Shown: positions 44,620 through 53,153 of the stretch, piece by piece
Numbering within the stretch: position 1 is the first letter of the stretch
Layout of the letters: each line of letters starts with the position of its first letter
Source: JAVBME01 sp031552765
Lineage (GTDB): Bacteria; Bacillota; Negativicutes; Acidaminococcales; JAISLQ01
Assembly: GCA_031552765.1 (NCBI GenBank)
Contig: JAVBME010000008.1
Location: 124,001-188,000 of the forward strand
DNA length: 64,000 bases
Reading direction: 5' to 3'
The notes under the pieces: generated by a model
What the model was told of the DNA's origin: nothing
Database searches by the model: none
What the model saw: the letters and a program-made list of their open reading frames with translations, nothing else
Position numbers and translations under genes: made by a program

Positions 44620-45369
44620 TTACACCTGCTTGCCTGTATTTAAAGCGCCAAACCGCCTGTCCCGTCTTTGAAAATCATAGATAGCCCGGTAAAGGTGGTT
44701 CGGCGTAACGTCCGGCCAATAGTCCCCGGTAAACCATATTTCCGCATAAGCCATTTGCCACAAGAGAAAATTGCTTATGCGCATATCCCCGCCCGGCCTT
44801 ATAAGTAAGTCCAGTGCAGGCAAGTTTTTAGTATAAAGATATTGTTCAAATAGCGCCTCATCGATTTGTTGCGGCGTTATTTTATTTTCCATAGCGGCAA
44901 AAGTGATATTTTGAACTGCCCGCAGTATTTCCGCCTGGCCGCCGTAATTTACCGCAAGGTTCAAAACCAGGCCGGTATTTTGCGCCGTAGCGCCGACAGT
45001 CCTTTCAGCCCGCAACCTCACGGCCTCGGGCAATTTTGCCAGGTCACCGCTGAACATGATTTTTACCTGGTGCTTATTGAGTTTATCCAGTTCGGAAGTC
45101 AGGTAGATATCCAGCAAGTTCATGAGAAAATTGACTTCGTATTCCGGGCGTTTCCAATTTTCGGTGGAAAAAGCGTAAGCTGTGATGGCTTTTACGCCCA
45201 ATTCCCCTGCGCTTTTTACTATCTCGCGCAAGGTTTCTGCTCCCCGCTTGTGCCCCATGGTGCGCGCCATGCCGCGTTCCTTGGCCCAGCGGCCATTGCC
45301 GTCCATGATGATCGCTATATGTTTCGGCATAACGCCGCTTAATATACTTTCTTTGGTTATTTCAACCAC
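44620..45369 (-). CDS. uppS: Isoprenyl (undecaprenyl) diphosphate synthase
   Basis: 249 residues, cis-prenyltransferase. Catalytic aspartate in IIMDGNGRWAKERG (about 20-33), GHKRGAETLREIV, YAFSTENWKRP and RPGGDMRISNFLLWQ. Makes the undecaprenyl carrier for cell-wall and O-antigen synthesis from IPP. It begins a likely uppS-cdsA-dxr-rseP-ispG-proS transcript. Confidence 0.95.
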   Translation of the reverse strand: MVEITKESILSGVMPKHIAIIMDGNGRWAKERGMARTMGHKRGAETLREIVKSAGELGVKAITAYAFSTENWKRPEYEVNFLMNLLDIYLTSELDKLNKHQVKIMFSGDLAKLPEAVRLRAERTVGATAQNTGLVLNLAVNYGGQAEILRAVQNITFAAMENKITPQQIDEALFEQYLYTKNLPALDLLIRPGGDMRISNFLLWQMAYAEIWFTGDYWPDVTPNHLYRAIYDFQRRDRRFGALNTGKQV

Positions 45370-45409
45370 AATATATCTCCTAAAATATAAAACTATAAAA
45401 TAAAGACAC

Positions 45410-45433
45410 GACCCCCTCTATCCCGAGGGGGTC
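45410..45433 (-). terminator. Terminator after the ferredoxin gene
   Basis: Stem GACCCCCTC/GAGGGGGTC with a 6-base loop, then a T-rich run (TCTTTATTTTAT) on the - strand. Confidence 0.75.
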
Positions 45434-45442
45434 AACATGCAA

Positions 45443-45607
45443 TCAAGGAGCTTCTATCGCACTAACCGGGCAAACGCCGGCACAGGCGCCGCACTCGATG
45501 CAAGCATCTGTAATCACATAAGGATTACCTTCTTTTATTGCTTCCACCGGGCAAGTCGCCGCGCAAGTTCCACATGCAACGCAGGTGTCGTTGATTTTAT
45601 AGGCCAT
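45443..45607 (-). CDS. 2[4Fe-4S] ferredoxin
   Basis: 54 residues, read directly from the bases. Two CxxCxxCxxxCP motifs (CVACGTCAATCP near 9-20; CIECGACAGVCP near 36-47), the clostridial-type low-potential electron carrier. GGAGGTGC lies 8 bases before ATG 45607. The gene starts one base after the stop of the small unknown gene upstream, and ends 10 bases before its terminator. Possible electron donor for IspG or other Fe-S enzymes; that link is inferred. Confidence 0.95.
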   Translation of the reverse strand: MAYKINDTCVACGTCAATCPVEAIKEGNPYVITDACIECGACAGVCPVSAIEAP

Positions 45608-45829
45608 TTATAGCACCTCCTTCCCGTGTTTTCGGCATACAGTCAATGTTTGTACCCCATTTTCTTTTAAAACCTGCCTGACAACATACCGCTCAAAACA
45701 AGCGCCGCTTTCACGGGGCGCCAGTGTTTCTTCGATGGTATATATACATCCGCGTTCTTTCAGTCTAGCCTCGGCAGCCTCAAGCGGCCAGGCCAGTACA
45801 TCCGGTTGCGGCAAGGCGCTCTTTTGCAT
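45608..45829 (-). CDS. Small protein of unknown function between frr and ferredoxin
   Basis: 73 residues beginning at an ATG that overlaps the frr stop by one base; GGAAG lies upstream inside frr. I do not recognise the family. Composition is ordinary: a helix-rich front (WPLEAAEARLKERG) and a beta-rich back (YTIEETLAPR, ERYVVRQVL, QTLTVCRKHG) with two cysteines. The alternation is faintly like a PASTA repeat, which is not convincing. Its tight joining to frr on one side and ferredoxin on the other argues that it is a real gene. Confidence 0.7.
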   Translation of the reverse strand: MQKSALPQPDVLAWPLEAAEARLKERGCIYTIEETLAPRESGACFERYVVRQVLKENGVQTLTVCRKHGKEVL

Positions 45830-46392
45830 CAGACTTCCATTACTTCCTTTTCTTTTTGCGCACAGACACTGTCCGCTTCTTTTATGTATTTATCAGTCAT
45901 TTTTTGCATGACGTCCTGCGCTTTTTTGGCTTCATCCTCGGAAACCGTCTTGTCTTTTTCCTCTTTTTTTATGATTTCATTTGCGTCGCGGCGGATATTT
46001 CTAATAACTACCTTACAGTCTTCGCATTTTTTCTTGACAACTTTCACCAGTTCCTGGCGGCGTTGTTCGGTCAGTTGCGGTATGGCAAGGCGGATAGCTA
46101 CGCCGTCGCTGTTAGGATTAAGGCCCAGTTCAGATTTGAGTATGGCCCGCTCGATATCTTTCATGGTGTTTTTTTCCCAAGGCTGGATGATGATCATCCG
46201 CGGTTCGGGTATGGAGATGTTCGCCACCTGGTTGATCGGGGTCGGCGTGCCGTAATAATCTACCATGACTTTATCTAAAAGCGCGGGCGTGGCACGGCCG
46301 GCACGCAGGGTAGAATAATCCTGGCGCATGATTTCAATAGCTTTTTTCATCTTGTTTTCATGTGCGGCTTGCATGTCGCTCATACTTACCAT
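45829..46392 (-). CDS. frr: Ribosome recycling factor
   Basis: 187 residues, starting at ATG 46392 with GGAGGGG 7 bases before it. Splits post-termination ribosomes with EF-G. Family pattern throughout, e.g. LRAGRATPALLDKVMVDYYG and IQPWEKNTMKDIERAI. Last of the rpsB-tsf-pyrH-frr set; the next small gene overlaps its stop. Confidence 0.96.
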   Translation of the reverse strand: MVSMSDMQAAHENKMKKAIEIMRQDYSTLRAGRATPALLDKVMVDYYGTPTPINQVANISIPEPRMIIIQPWEKNTMKDIERAILKSELGLNPNSDGVAIRLAIPQLTEQRRQELVKVVKKKCEDCKVVIRNIRRDANEIIKKEEKDKTVSEDEAKKAQDVMQKMTDKYIKEADSVCAQKEKEVMEV

Positions 46393-46394
46393 AT

Positions 46395-47117
46395 TTATTC
46401 CCCTCCTACTATTGTACCTATTTCTTCGCCGTTGGCAACCTTTAATATATTTCCCGGCCGATCTATGTTAAATACTATTATCGGTATGCGGTTGTCCATA
46501 CAAAGGCTGATAGCGGTCGTATCCATAACGCCAAGGCCGCGCTGGATGACTTCAAGGTAATTGAGTTTATTGAATTTTACGGCATTGGGATTTTTATTGG
46601 GGTCACAGTCATAAACGCCGTCGACATTCTTTTTGGCCATCAAAATCGCATCGGCTTCTATTTCAGCCGCCCTGAGGGCAGCGGTAGTGTCTGTAGAAAA
46701 ATAAGGGTTGCCTGTGCCGGCGGCAAATATGACCACCCGTTTTTTCTCCAAATGGCGTATGGCACGGCGCCTGATATAAGGCTCGGCGATCTGCCTCATT
46801 TCAATGGCTGTCTGCACCCTGGTCATAACGCCCAAGGCCTCCAAGGCGTCCTGCAAAGCCAAGGAGTTGATAACTGTCGCCAGCATGCCCATATAATCGG
46901 CGGTCGCCCTGTCCATCCCCTGGGCGCTGCCGGACAGGCCGCGCCAAATATTGCCGCCGCCATTGACAACGGCTACTTCCAAACCTGTTTCGTTTACTTC
47001 TTTGATCTGGCGCGCTATATTCTCTACGGTTTCCGGGTCGATGCCATAGCCCTGAGAACCGGCTAAGGCTTCACCGCTAAGTTTCAATACTACCCGGCGA
47101 AATTTTCCCTGTTCCAT
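46395..47117 (-). CDS. pyrH: UMP kinase
   Basis: 240 residues, amino-acid-kinase fold. Phosphorylates UMP to UDP. LKLSGEALAGSQGYGID (12-28), GGGNIWRG, MGMLATVINSLALQDALE, and GTGNPYFSTDTTAALRA are characteristic. Two bases separate it from frr. Confidence 0.96.
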   Translation of the reverse strand: MEQGKFRRVVLKLSGEALAGSQGYGIDPETVENIARQIKEVNETGLEVAVVNGGGNIWRGLSGSAQGMDRATADYMGMLATVINSLALQDALEALGVMTRVQTAIEMRQIAEPYIRRRAIRHLEKKRVVIFAAGTGNPYFSTDTTAALRAAEIEADAILMAKKNVDGVYDCDPNKNPNAVKFNKLNYLEVIQRGLGVMDTTAISLCMDNRIPIIVFNIDRPGNILKVANGEEIGTIVGGE

Positions 47118-47190
47118 TTAATCCCCCCTGTAGTTCTATACTCCATATTCGACAAATTTGCCGTATATCCTTTTGAAGTGTTTTAAGAAA

Positions 47191-47218
47191 AAAGAGAACA
47201 CGTTACCGTGTTCTCTTT
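47191..47218 (-). terminator. Terminator of rpsB-tsf
   Basis: 12-bp stem AAAGAGAACACG/CGTGTTCTCTTT with a 4-base loop, followed by TTTTTTCTT on the - strand, just after the tsf stop. Confidence 0.92.
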
Positions 47219-47223
47219 GAAAC

Positions 47224-47874
47224 TTAGTCTTTTTGGACAAAAGACATAACTTCTGCGGCAAAATCGTTCGATTTTTTCTCTATGCCTTCACCCAATTGAT
47301 AACGGACAAAGCGGCGTATAGAAATATTTTCCCCTATTTTGGCGATGCTTTCAGTTATAATCTGGGAAATCGTCTTATCAGGGTCTTTAACAAACGGCTG
47401 CTCGATAAGGCAAACCTCTTTGTAATATTTTTCTATACGTCCATCTACCATTTTTTCTACTATTTTTTCCGGCTTGCCTTCATTGAGCGCTTGCGCTTTT
47501 AAAACTTCGCGCTCATGGTTCAATATCTCCGCAGGAACTTCTTCTTTCATCAGGTATTGCGGATTGCTGGCGGCTATATGCATAGCGATATCTTTGGCCA
47601 GGGTTTTGAAGTCGGCGTTTTTGGCCACAAAATCCGTTTCGCAGTTGAGTTCAAGCAAAACGCCAATACGCCCGTTGCCGTGAATATAGGCTTCAACAAG
47701 ACCTTCGCTGGCGATACGCCCGGCTTTTTTAGCGGCTGCCGCCAAACCTTTTTCACGCAAATAATCTACTGCTTTATCTAAATCGCCACTGGTTTCACCA
47801 AGGGCTTTTTTGCAATCCATCATGCCTGCGCCTGTGCGTTCGCGCAGTTCTTTGACCATTTGAGCTGTTACCAT
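47224..47874 (-). CDS. tsf: Elongation factor Ts
   Basis: 216 residues. Nucleotide exchange factor of EF-Tu. Conserved TGAGMMDCKKAL (about 15-26) and the core CETDFVAKNADF; the short Firmicutes form without the long coiled-coil insert. Follows rpsB. Confidence 0.96.
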   Translation of the reverse strand: MVTAQMVKELRERTGAGMMDCKKALGETSGDLDKAVDYLREKGLAAAAKKAGRIASEGLVEAYIHGNGRIGVLLELNCETDFVAKNADFKTLAKDIAMHIAASNPQYLMKEEVPAEILNHEREVLKAQALNEGKPEKIVEKMVDGRIEKYYKEVCLIEQPFVKDPDKTISQIITESIAKIGENISIRRFVRYQLGEGIEKKSNDFAAEVMSFVQKD

Positions 47875-47916
47875 GCACTTTGCCTCCTAAAATAAATCAA
47901 TTTATATTGTAAAAAT

Positions 47917-48660
47917 TTATTCGGCCGCTTCCGCGCCCTCTTCTATAGCCGCGGCTTCCGCGCTTTCTTGCATCTGCACGCCTTGCCTGCCTTCCAAAAC
48001 AGCGTCGGCCATTTTAGCGGTCAGGAGTTTAACGGCTCTTATCGCATCGTCGTTGCCCGGGATGATGTAGTCTATTTCATCAGGATCGCAGTTGGTATCG
48101 ACAACGCCAACTATAGGTATGTTGAGTTTACGCGCTTCGAGGACGGCGATACGTTCTTTGCGCGGGTCAATTACAAACAATGCCCCCGGCAGTTTGCCCA
48201 TATCTTTGATACCGGCCAGAAATTTCGTCAGACGGGACATTTCATGCCGCAAAGAAAGCACTTCTTTTTTCGGCAAAACGTCAAATGTACCGTCGCTCTC
48301 CATCTTCTCCAACTGGCGCAGGCGGCTGATACGTTTTTGAATAGTTTGATAGTTGGTGAGCATACCGCCCAGCCATCTCTCATTGACAAAAAACATGTTG
48401 CAACGCAAAGCTTCGTCGCGCATGGCTTCCTGGGCTTGTTTTTTGGTACCGACAAAGAGTATGCTCTTGCCGCTTGCCGCTACATCGCGCAAAAAGTTAT
48501 AAGCGGTTTCGATTTTCTTTACGGTTTTTTGCAGGTCAATGATATAAATACCATTGCGCTCCGTAAAGATATAAGGGGCCATCTTGGGGTTCCAGCGCCT
48601 GGTCTGGTGGCCGAAATGCACACCTGCTTCCAAAAGCTGTTTCATAGAAATAACTGCCAT
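47917..48660 (-). CDS. rpsB: 30S ribosomal protein S2
   Basis: 247 residues. MKQLLEAGVHFGHQTRRWNP at the start and LPGALFVIDPRKERIAVLEA confirm S2; the last 20 residues are an acidic tail. AGGAGG before ATG 48660. Promoter at 48761-48789 overlaps the terminator of the flagellar operon. The 100-base leader may hold an S2 autoregulatory site, but none was recognised. Confidence 0.96.
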   Translation of the reverse strand: MAVISMKQLLEAGVHFGHQTRRWNPKMAPYIFTERNGIYIIDLQKTVKKIETAYNFLRDVAASGKSILFVGTKKQAQEAMRDEALRCNMFFVNERWLGGMLTNYQTIQKRISRLRQLEKMESDGTFDVLPKKEVLSLRHEMSRLTKFLAGIKDMGKLPGALFVIDPRKERIAVLEARKLNIPIVGVVDTNCDPDEIDYIIPGNDDAIRAVKLLTAKMADAVLEGRQGVQMQESAEAAAIEEGAEAAE

Positions 48661-48760
48661 TTTTCATTCCTCCTGTTTTTTCCTCCGCAGTCCGCATTTT
48701 TGCATCCACCTTACGGCACAGTAGCAAATTGTCCTGCGTGTGTTTTATGTACCGGAAGAT

Positions 48761-48789
48761 ATTATAACATAAAGAAAAAAAGTCCACAA
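48761..48789 (-). promoter_or_regulatory. Promoter of rpsB
   Basis: TATAAT (48761-48766) on the - strand with a poor -35 TTGTGG (48784-48789) at 17 bases, lying within the preceding terminator. Confidence 0.5.
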
Positions 48790-48808
48790 GGCTTTTGCCT
48801 CATGGACT
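48781..48808 (-). terminator. Terminator of the flagellar/chemotaxis operon
   Basis: Stem AGTCCACAAGGC/GCCTCATGGACT (one mismatch) with loop TTTT on the + strand, and TTTTTTT after it on the - strand, right behind the last gene of the operon. Confidence 0.88.
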
Positions 48809-48812
48809 GCTT

Positions 48813-49472
48813 TTATTTTACTCCGAATTTACGAGTAAGGGAAACTTCCCCCACGCCAAGGCCCAGCGTTTTGGCAATGTCGATGTCGGTATATCCGCTG
48901 GCGGCCAGCCGCATTATTTGCTTGTGCTTGAATTTCGGCTCGGCATTGCTCATGTCAAGCGCCGGAAAAGCCTCTACCCCTTGCTCTTCTGGTTCTTCTT
49001 CCGTTTGTCTTGCAGACGCCTGCCCATAATATTCCATAAACGGCGGCGGTGTTTCTATGTTGGGCAAATCAAGATGCACAGCCGTACTTTTAGTAGCCTG
49101 TAAAAGCGTTTCCACAAATGTTTGCGCCGTCGCCGCCTGCGCCTGCTCAGACGGAAGATAGGGCGCACCGGAACGCAAGTCGTTGGCGGCGTTTTTATAC
49201 AGCTGTTCTTCGGCGATCTTGGTGCGAAGTTTCAGTTCTTCAATAGTTTCTTCCGCCTGCTGTAACAGTTCCGCCAGTTCCTTGCTGCTTAAATTTATTT
49301 TATCTACCGCTCTGTTAGCGGTGCTTTGCAAATCGTATTTAAAGTCGTCCACCTGGCTGGCAATATCAAGCGAAAATAAACGCGCAATCATATGGCGTTT
49401 ATAAATGAGAAAAAATATGGCGCCAAGGATCAATACTAAGCCCGCTATCAAACCTGAATACACGAACAACAC
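48813..49472 (-). CDS. Single-pass membrane protein with C-terminal helix-turn-helix (SwrB position)
   Basis: 219 residues: a membrane helix at about 4-24, then a long helical, coiled-coil-like stretch (30-95), an acidic linker, and a C-terminal HTH-like segment (IMRLAASGYTDIDIAKTLG, about 188-206). In Bacillus the gene between sigD and rpsB is swrB, which promotes flagellar export gate activation and has the same layout. Sequence identity was not assessed. Last gene of the operon; likely links flagellar gate assembly to late gene expression, by analogy only. Confidence 0.65.
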   Translation of the reverse strand: MLFVYSGLIAGLVLILGAIFFLIYKRHMIARLFSLDIASQVDDFKYDLQSTANRAVDKINLSSKELAELLQQAEETIEELKLRTKIAEEQLYKNAANDLRSGAPYLPSEQAQAATAQTFVETLLQATKSTAVHLDLPNIETPPPFMEYYGQASARQTEEEPEEQGVEAFPALDMSNAEPKFKHKQIMRLAASGYTDIDIAKTLGLGVGEVSLTRKFGVK

Positions 49473-49480
49473 TTCCTTAA

Positions 49481-49846
49481 TTATGAGCTTACGTCAAGGT
49501 TTTTGCCCCGTATCGGGTCCGTCATGCCAGACAATATCGTCCTTTGCTGCATTTTTTTCTCTTGCAAAGCTTCATTGGCATCTTTGTCTTCTTTGCCGGG
49601 AGACATTTGCTGCTTTTTCTTGCCGCCCTTTTGTTGCTGTTCTTTTTCTTTATCTCTCGTAACTTTACCAAATTCAGCGCGTTTGCTTTCCTGCACTTGT
49701 TCTTGTTTCATCTGCGCTTCACGCTGCAATTTTTCGGCAAATAGTTGCTGGGAAGTAGCTGCTTGGTCATTTTGCACAGCCTGGACTTTCCCGACATCAG
49801 TTACATGTGGCAAAATAACTTGCATGTCAACAGGTCTTATGCTCAT
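49481..49846 (-). CDS. Charged protein of unknown function in the flagellar operon
   Basis: 121 residues, GGGGGAG before ATG 49846. The N-terminal 30 residues are ordinary (RPVDMQVILPHVTDVGKVQ), then a highly charged Lys/Glu/Gln region likely to be disordered or helical, ending in KKMQQRTILSGMTDPIRGKN. No membrane helix or known domain. It lies between fapA and the swrB-like gene, nine bases from the latter. No function can be assigned; a structural or regulatory role in flagellar export is only a guess. Confidence 0.6.
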   Translation of the reverse strand: MSIRPVDMQVILPHVTDVGKVQAVQNDQAATSQQLFAEKLQREAQMKQEQVQESKRAEFGKVTRDKEKEQQQKGGKKKQQMSPGKEDKDANEALQEKKMQQRTILSGMTDPIRGKNLDVSS

Positions 49847-49870
49847 ATTACTCCCCCCTTAGTAATCACC

Positions 49871-51457
49871 TCAGGCATAAGGGCTAAGTTTCACTTCTCC
49901 CTCGTGAACGGAGAAAACGGAAAATTGAATGTTATCACGTACCGGGTACACGATATTGTTTATCACCATTTTTACGCCTGGGTATACGATGCCACTACAT
50001 TTTATTTTACCTTCTTTTAATTTGTCAAACTCTGTTTCAATGGTTAAAAGCCGTTCCTTGACATACCCGATGCGGCCGGTCAAAGCTTCGAAAGTATTTT
50101 GCAGCTTAGTATAAAGTTCTGCCCGGGCCGGCGGCACTACCGACTGCTCCGTCGGTTTTATCAATTGCATAGATTTTTTGGTACTGTCAAACATTTCCAT
50201 AGCATTTTTAAACTCATTGCGCAGGTTGAGGTATTCTTCCTTGATCATGGGATTTACGCCTACTTCGACGATCGTCGGCGGCGCCATTTGCGTACCTATG
50301 GTTTTCGCTTCTATTTCTTCACCGGCCGACACATGGCCGCCGGCAATGATGCCCTTGCCGCCCATAGCGGTCACTTTGACGCCGGCGCTTACTTTACTGT
50401 GCAAGACGGCGTCTGTCACTACAATGCTGTTGCCTGCATATATGTCGGCATTTTCTACAAACTTTGCCATCAGGGTCTCTTCAGCTTTTATGTATGAATT
50501 GTGAGCGCCTTGTATGCCATGCTTAACGTCTATGCTTTTACCTTCCACAGTACCGCCGAATACGCTGCCCATAACTTGGATATTCCCGCCTGCTTTTACG
50601 TAAAATCCCGCCTGGACGCTTCCCCGTACCACAACATTACCGGGGAAATCGATATTGCCTGTAGAAAAATCGATATCTTCCTTGATTTCCAGCACCGGTA
50701 AAACTTCTATTTTGTCACGGCCTATTACCAAATGTCCGGCAGTTTTTGCAATATACGTATTTCCTTCTACGCTTATGTTTTTACCTAAAGTAATACGTTT
50801 TTCCTTGCCGTCCTTGGCTTTAAGGAGTTTTCCTTTTATGGTGCTGCCGTTTTCTCCCGCGGTAGCGCTAATAAGTTCGGCAATAACATCATTTTCTGTA
50901 ACAGAAGTAAAAAGATCCAGGTTTTTATAATCAACGCGCCCGCCGGAAATTTCTTTGGGTTGTCCTTTGTCGGCGCTGACCTTTATCTTCATTAAAAGTT
51001 CGCCATTTTTGCCATCTATTGCCGGCGTACCTTTTGCCACGACAAAAGTTTCACCCGGCCGGGAAATTAGTTTCTGGATACCATCTTCATCTATGCCAAA
51101 AGTTATGCCGTACTGTCCCAGTTCGGCAATTACTTCTTCTTTGCTTATTTTACCCGGAGTCGCGTTATTTTTTATTTGCGCACTCGCTTCCATGTCGTCA
51201 CTGCTGATTTTTAATGTGACAACAGGCTTTGCTTCAGCGATCTTCACACTTTTACCTATGTTGTCAGAAGCGGACGTTATGGCATTATCATCTATATCTA
51301 TAGCCTGCATTTCTTGCAAGGTTTTTTTTACTGCGGTAAGGAAAGCGGCGGCGTCTTCATTGACTGTGCCTGCTTTCAAATACAGGCCGTCCTGCTGCTG
51401 TTCTATTTCAAATGAACCTGCTTGGTCATTGTAACTTTTCTTGCCGCCTATATCCAT
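49871..51457 (-). CDS. FapA (DUF342) family polymer-forming-like protein
   Basis: 528 residues. N-terminal KH/alpha-beta part, then a long beta-helix-like region rich in glycine and short hydrophobic repeats (GNVVVRGSVQAGFYVKAGGN, GSVFGGTVEGKSIDVK, about 265-390), and a C-terminal helical coiled-coil part (FDSTKKSMQLIKPTE onward). FapA-type proteins are linked in other bacteria with cell-surface or flagellar function, but the molecular role is not settled. Position directly after sigD is typical of Clostridia and Negativicutes. Confidence 0.85.
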   Translation of the reverse strand: MDIGGKKSYNDQAGSFEIEQQQDGLYLKAGTVNEDAAAFLTAVKKTLQEMQAIDIDDNAITSASDNIGKSVKIAEAKPVVTLKISSDDMEASAQIKNNATPGKISKEEVIAELGQYGITFGIDEDGIQKLISRPGETFVVAKGTPAIDGKNGELLMKIKVSADKGQPKEISGGRVDYKNLDLFTSVTENDVIAELISATAGENGSTIKGKLLKAKDGKEKRITLGKNISVEGNTYIAKTAGHLVIGRDKIEVLPVLEIKEDIDFSTGNIDFPGNVVVRGSVQAGFYVKAGGNIQVMGSVFGGTVEGKSIDVKHGIQGAHNSYIKAEETLMAKFVENADIYAGNSIVVTDAVLHSKVSAGVKVTAMGGKGIIAGGHVSAGEEIEAKTIGTQMAPPTIVEVGVNPMIKEEYLNLRNEFKNAMEMFDSTKKSMQLIKPTEQSVVPPARAELYTKLQNTFEALTGRIGYVKERLLTIETEFDKLKEGKIKCSGIVYPGVKMVINNIVYPVRDNIQFSVFSVHEGEVKLSPYA

Positions 51458-51478
51458 GAAATCCTCCTAAATTGCTTT

Positions 51479-52243
51479 TTAAAGTAAGGTCGTTTTCAGT
51501 TCTGAAAGTGAGCCGCGCAGGCGGAATATTGCCTTCGTGTGCAGTTGGGATATACGCGCTTCGGAAAGTTTCATGATGACGCTTATTTCCCGCAAGGTAA
51601 GCCCTTCGTAATAATAAAGAGACATAACCAGACGTTCTTTTTCCGGCAATCTATCGATCGCTTTGGCCAAAATTTCCTTGGCTTCGTTTTTTTCAAACTC
51701 TTCCACAAAAGACGGCGTGCTGCCGGAACTTATTTCTTCCGCTTGGGAAAATTCTTCCAACGGCACAACTGTTGCCACCTGTATATCTGATAAAAGCTGG
51801 TGCAGCTGCTCTTCTGTGATAGAAAGCTCGTCCGCGATCTCTTTATCAGTGGCGCTCCGTCCCAGGCGGTCTTCAAGTTTGGTAACGGCGTGCTGGTACT
51901 GTTTTGCTTTTTGCCTTACTGAAATAGGTATCCAGTCCTGTACACGCAAAGCATCGAGCATAGCGCCGCGTATCCTTACAGTAGCGTACGTTTCAAATTT
52001 GACGCCGCGGGCAGGGTCGTAACGGTCTATCGCCTGCAAAAGACCAAAAAAACCTGTGCTAATAAAATCATCACGGTCTACATAGTTAGGCAAGCTTACA
52101 CCCAGCCTGCCCGCTACGATTTTTACCAGAGGAATATAGTTTTCCACCAGAACATTGCGCAATTCCGCATTGTGCGTTTTACTATATTCGCGCCATATTT
52201 CATCTATAGCTACAGTAGTGTCTTTCTTTGCCGTGTCGGCCAT
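51479..52243 (-). CDS. fliA: RNA polymerase sigma factor for flagellar genes (sigma-28)
   Basis: 254 residues. Regions 1.2-2 (LVENYIPLVKIVAGRL, RDDFISTGFFGLLQAIDRY and VKFETYATVRIRGAMLDAL with the -10-recognition helix), region 3, and region 4 (LPEKERLVMSLYYYEGLTLREI then the recognition helix SEARISQLH). Drives late flagellar and chemotaxis genes; the anti-sigma gene flgM is not in the window. After cheD and one small membrane gene, as in Bacillus (sigD). Confidence 0.95.
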   Translation of the reverse strand: MADTAKKDTTVAIDEIWREYSKTHNAELRNVLVENYIPLVKIVAGRLGVSLPNYVDRDDFISTGFFGLLQAIDRYDPARGVKFETYATVRIRGAMLDALRVQDWIPISVRQKAKQYQHAVTKLEDRLGRSATDKEIADELSITEEQLHQLLSDIQVATVVPLEEFSQAEEISSGSTPSFVEEFEKNEAKEILAKAIDRLPEKERLVMSLYYYEGLTLREISVIMKLSEARISQLHTKAIFRLRGSLSELKTTLL

Positions 52244-52260
52244 AGCAAATACCCCACAAA

Positions 52261-52662
52261 TTAATGGTTGTCGTCATCTTTGTCAACAATAACGACGCGA
52301 TTGAATGAATCGTCGGCAATACCATCTTGCACTGGTGAAAATTGCTGTTCATCCATATCAGTTTTCTTTGCATTATCTTCAGGCGGCGCTGCTTTATCCT
52401 TTTTAGGAAGGCCGCCGGTGGTTTTTTTACCTGTCGGACCTTTTTCAGCTAAAGCATCTGCCTGTAAATTTTGCAAAAATATATTAAACAAAAAGCCTAT
52501 GCCCAAAAATACTATAAACGATATAAAAGAGCGCAAAAATATGACCTTAATAGTCACAATACCTTGTGACAGAGCAAAAAAAACTGTAAATGCAGCAGCA
52601 AGCGCCGCCAGTGAGAACATTATAAGAAGGCTCAATTTATTAAAGCTGATAATATTTGCCAT
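52261..52662 (-). CDS. Two-helix membrane protein of unknown function
   Basis: 133 residues: membrane helices about 10-32 and 38-60, then a cytoplasmic acidic/lysine-rich tail ending in FNRVVIVDKDDDN. Family not recognised. It is stitched between cheD (gap 2 bases) and fliA (gap 17 bases), so it belongs to the operon. The tail composition is unlike its neighbours. Confidence 0.65.
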   Translation of the reverse strand: MANIISFNKLSLLIMFSLAALAAAFTVFFALSQGIVTIKVIFLRSFISFIVFLGIGFLFNIFLQNLQADALAEKGPTGKKTTGGLPKKDKAAPPEDNAKKTDMDEQQFSPVQDGIADDSFNRVVIVDKDDDNH

Positions 52663-52664
52663 TA

Positions 52665-53153
52665 TCAGATATCCTTCTCGCCTTTATTTATCGTTTTTAT
52701 CTTAAACCGGCCTGTATCGAGAAAAAGCTCTACCGTGCGGCCATAATTGCCGCCGGTATCGGAAGCTGTTATAGGAATGCCGCAACTTCTCAAAACATTT
52801 TTTACGCTTTCTTCGTTACGCTCGCCTATACGCATGATATCTGTAGCCTTGTTAAAGGAAAACATCTGCGCGCCACCGGCAATACGCGCTTTTAAACGGC
52901 TTTTTGCCGCACCGGCGTTTACCAGTTCGTCAAGCATGATCAACAAGCACTTGTCGGCAAATTTGGCAGGGTTTTCCGTAGGCTTTGCCTGGGAACTGTC
53001 GGGCAGCATAATATGCGCCAGACCGCCAATTTTTGTGACACTGTCGTAAATAGCGATACCTATGCAGGAACCTAAACCGTAAGTAATTAAAGAGTCTGGA
53101 TTTTTTCCTGTTTTATAATCAGCCATGCCTACTTTAATTAGTTCCGGCATCAT
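52665..53153 (-). CDS. cheD: Chemoreceptor glutamine deamidase CheD
   Basis: 162 residues. Deamidates receptor glutamines and is activated with CheC. Catalytic Cys30 and His47 in YGLGSCIGIAIYDS and GGLAHIMLPDS. The first four bases overlap the cheC stop, so the partners are translated together. Confidence 0.94.
   Translation of the reverse strand: MMPELIKVGMADYKTGKNPDSLITYGLGSCIGIAIYDSVTKIGGLAHIMLPDSSQAKPTENPAKFADKCLLIMLDELVNAGAAKSRLKARIAGGAQMFSFNKATDIMRIGERNEESVKNVLRSCGIPITASDTGGNYGRTVELFLDTGRFKIKTINKGEKDI

Noticed and set aside
48660..48760. Small open frame in the rpsB leader
   Set aside because: No ribosome site of its own and no plausible protein; the region is better explained as an untranslated leader.
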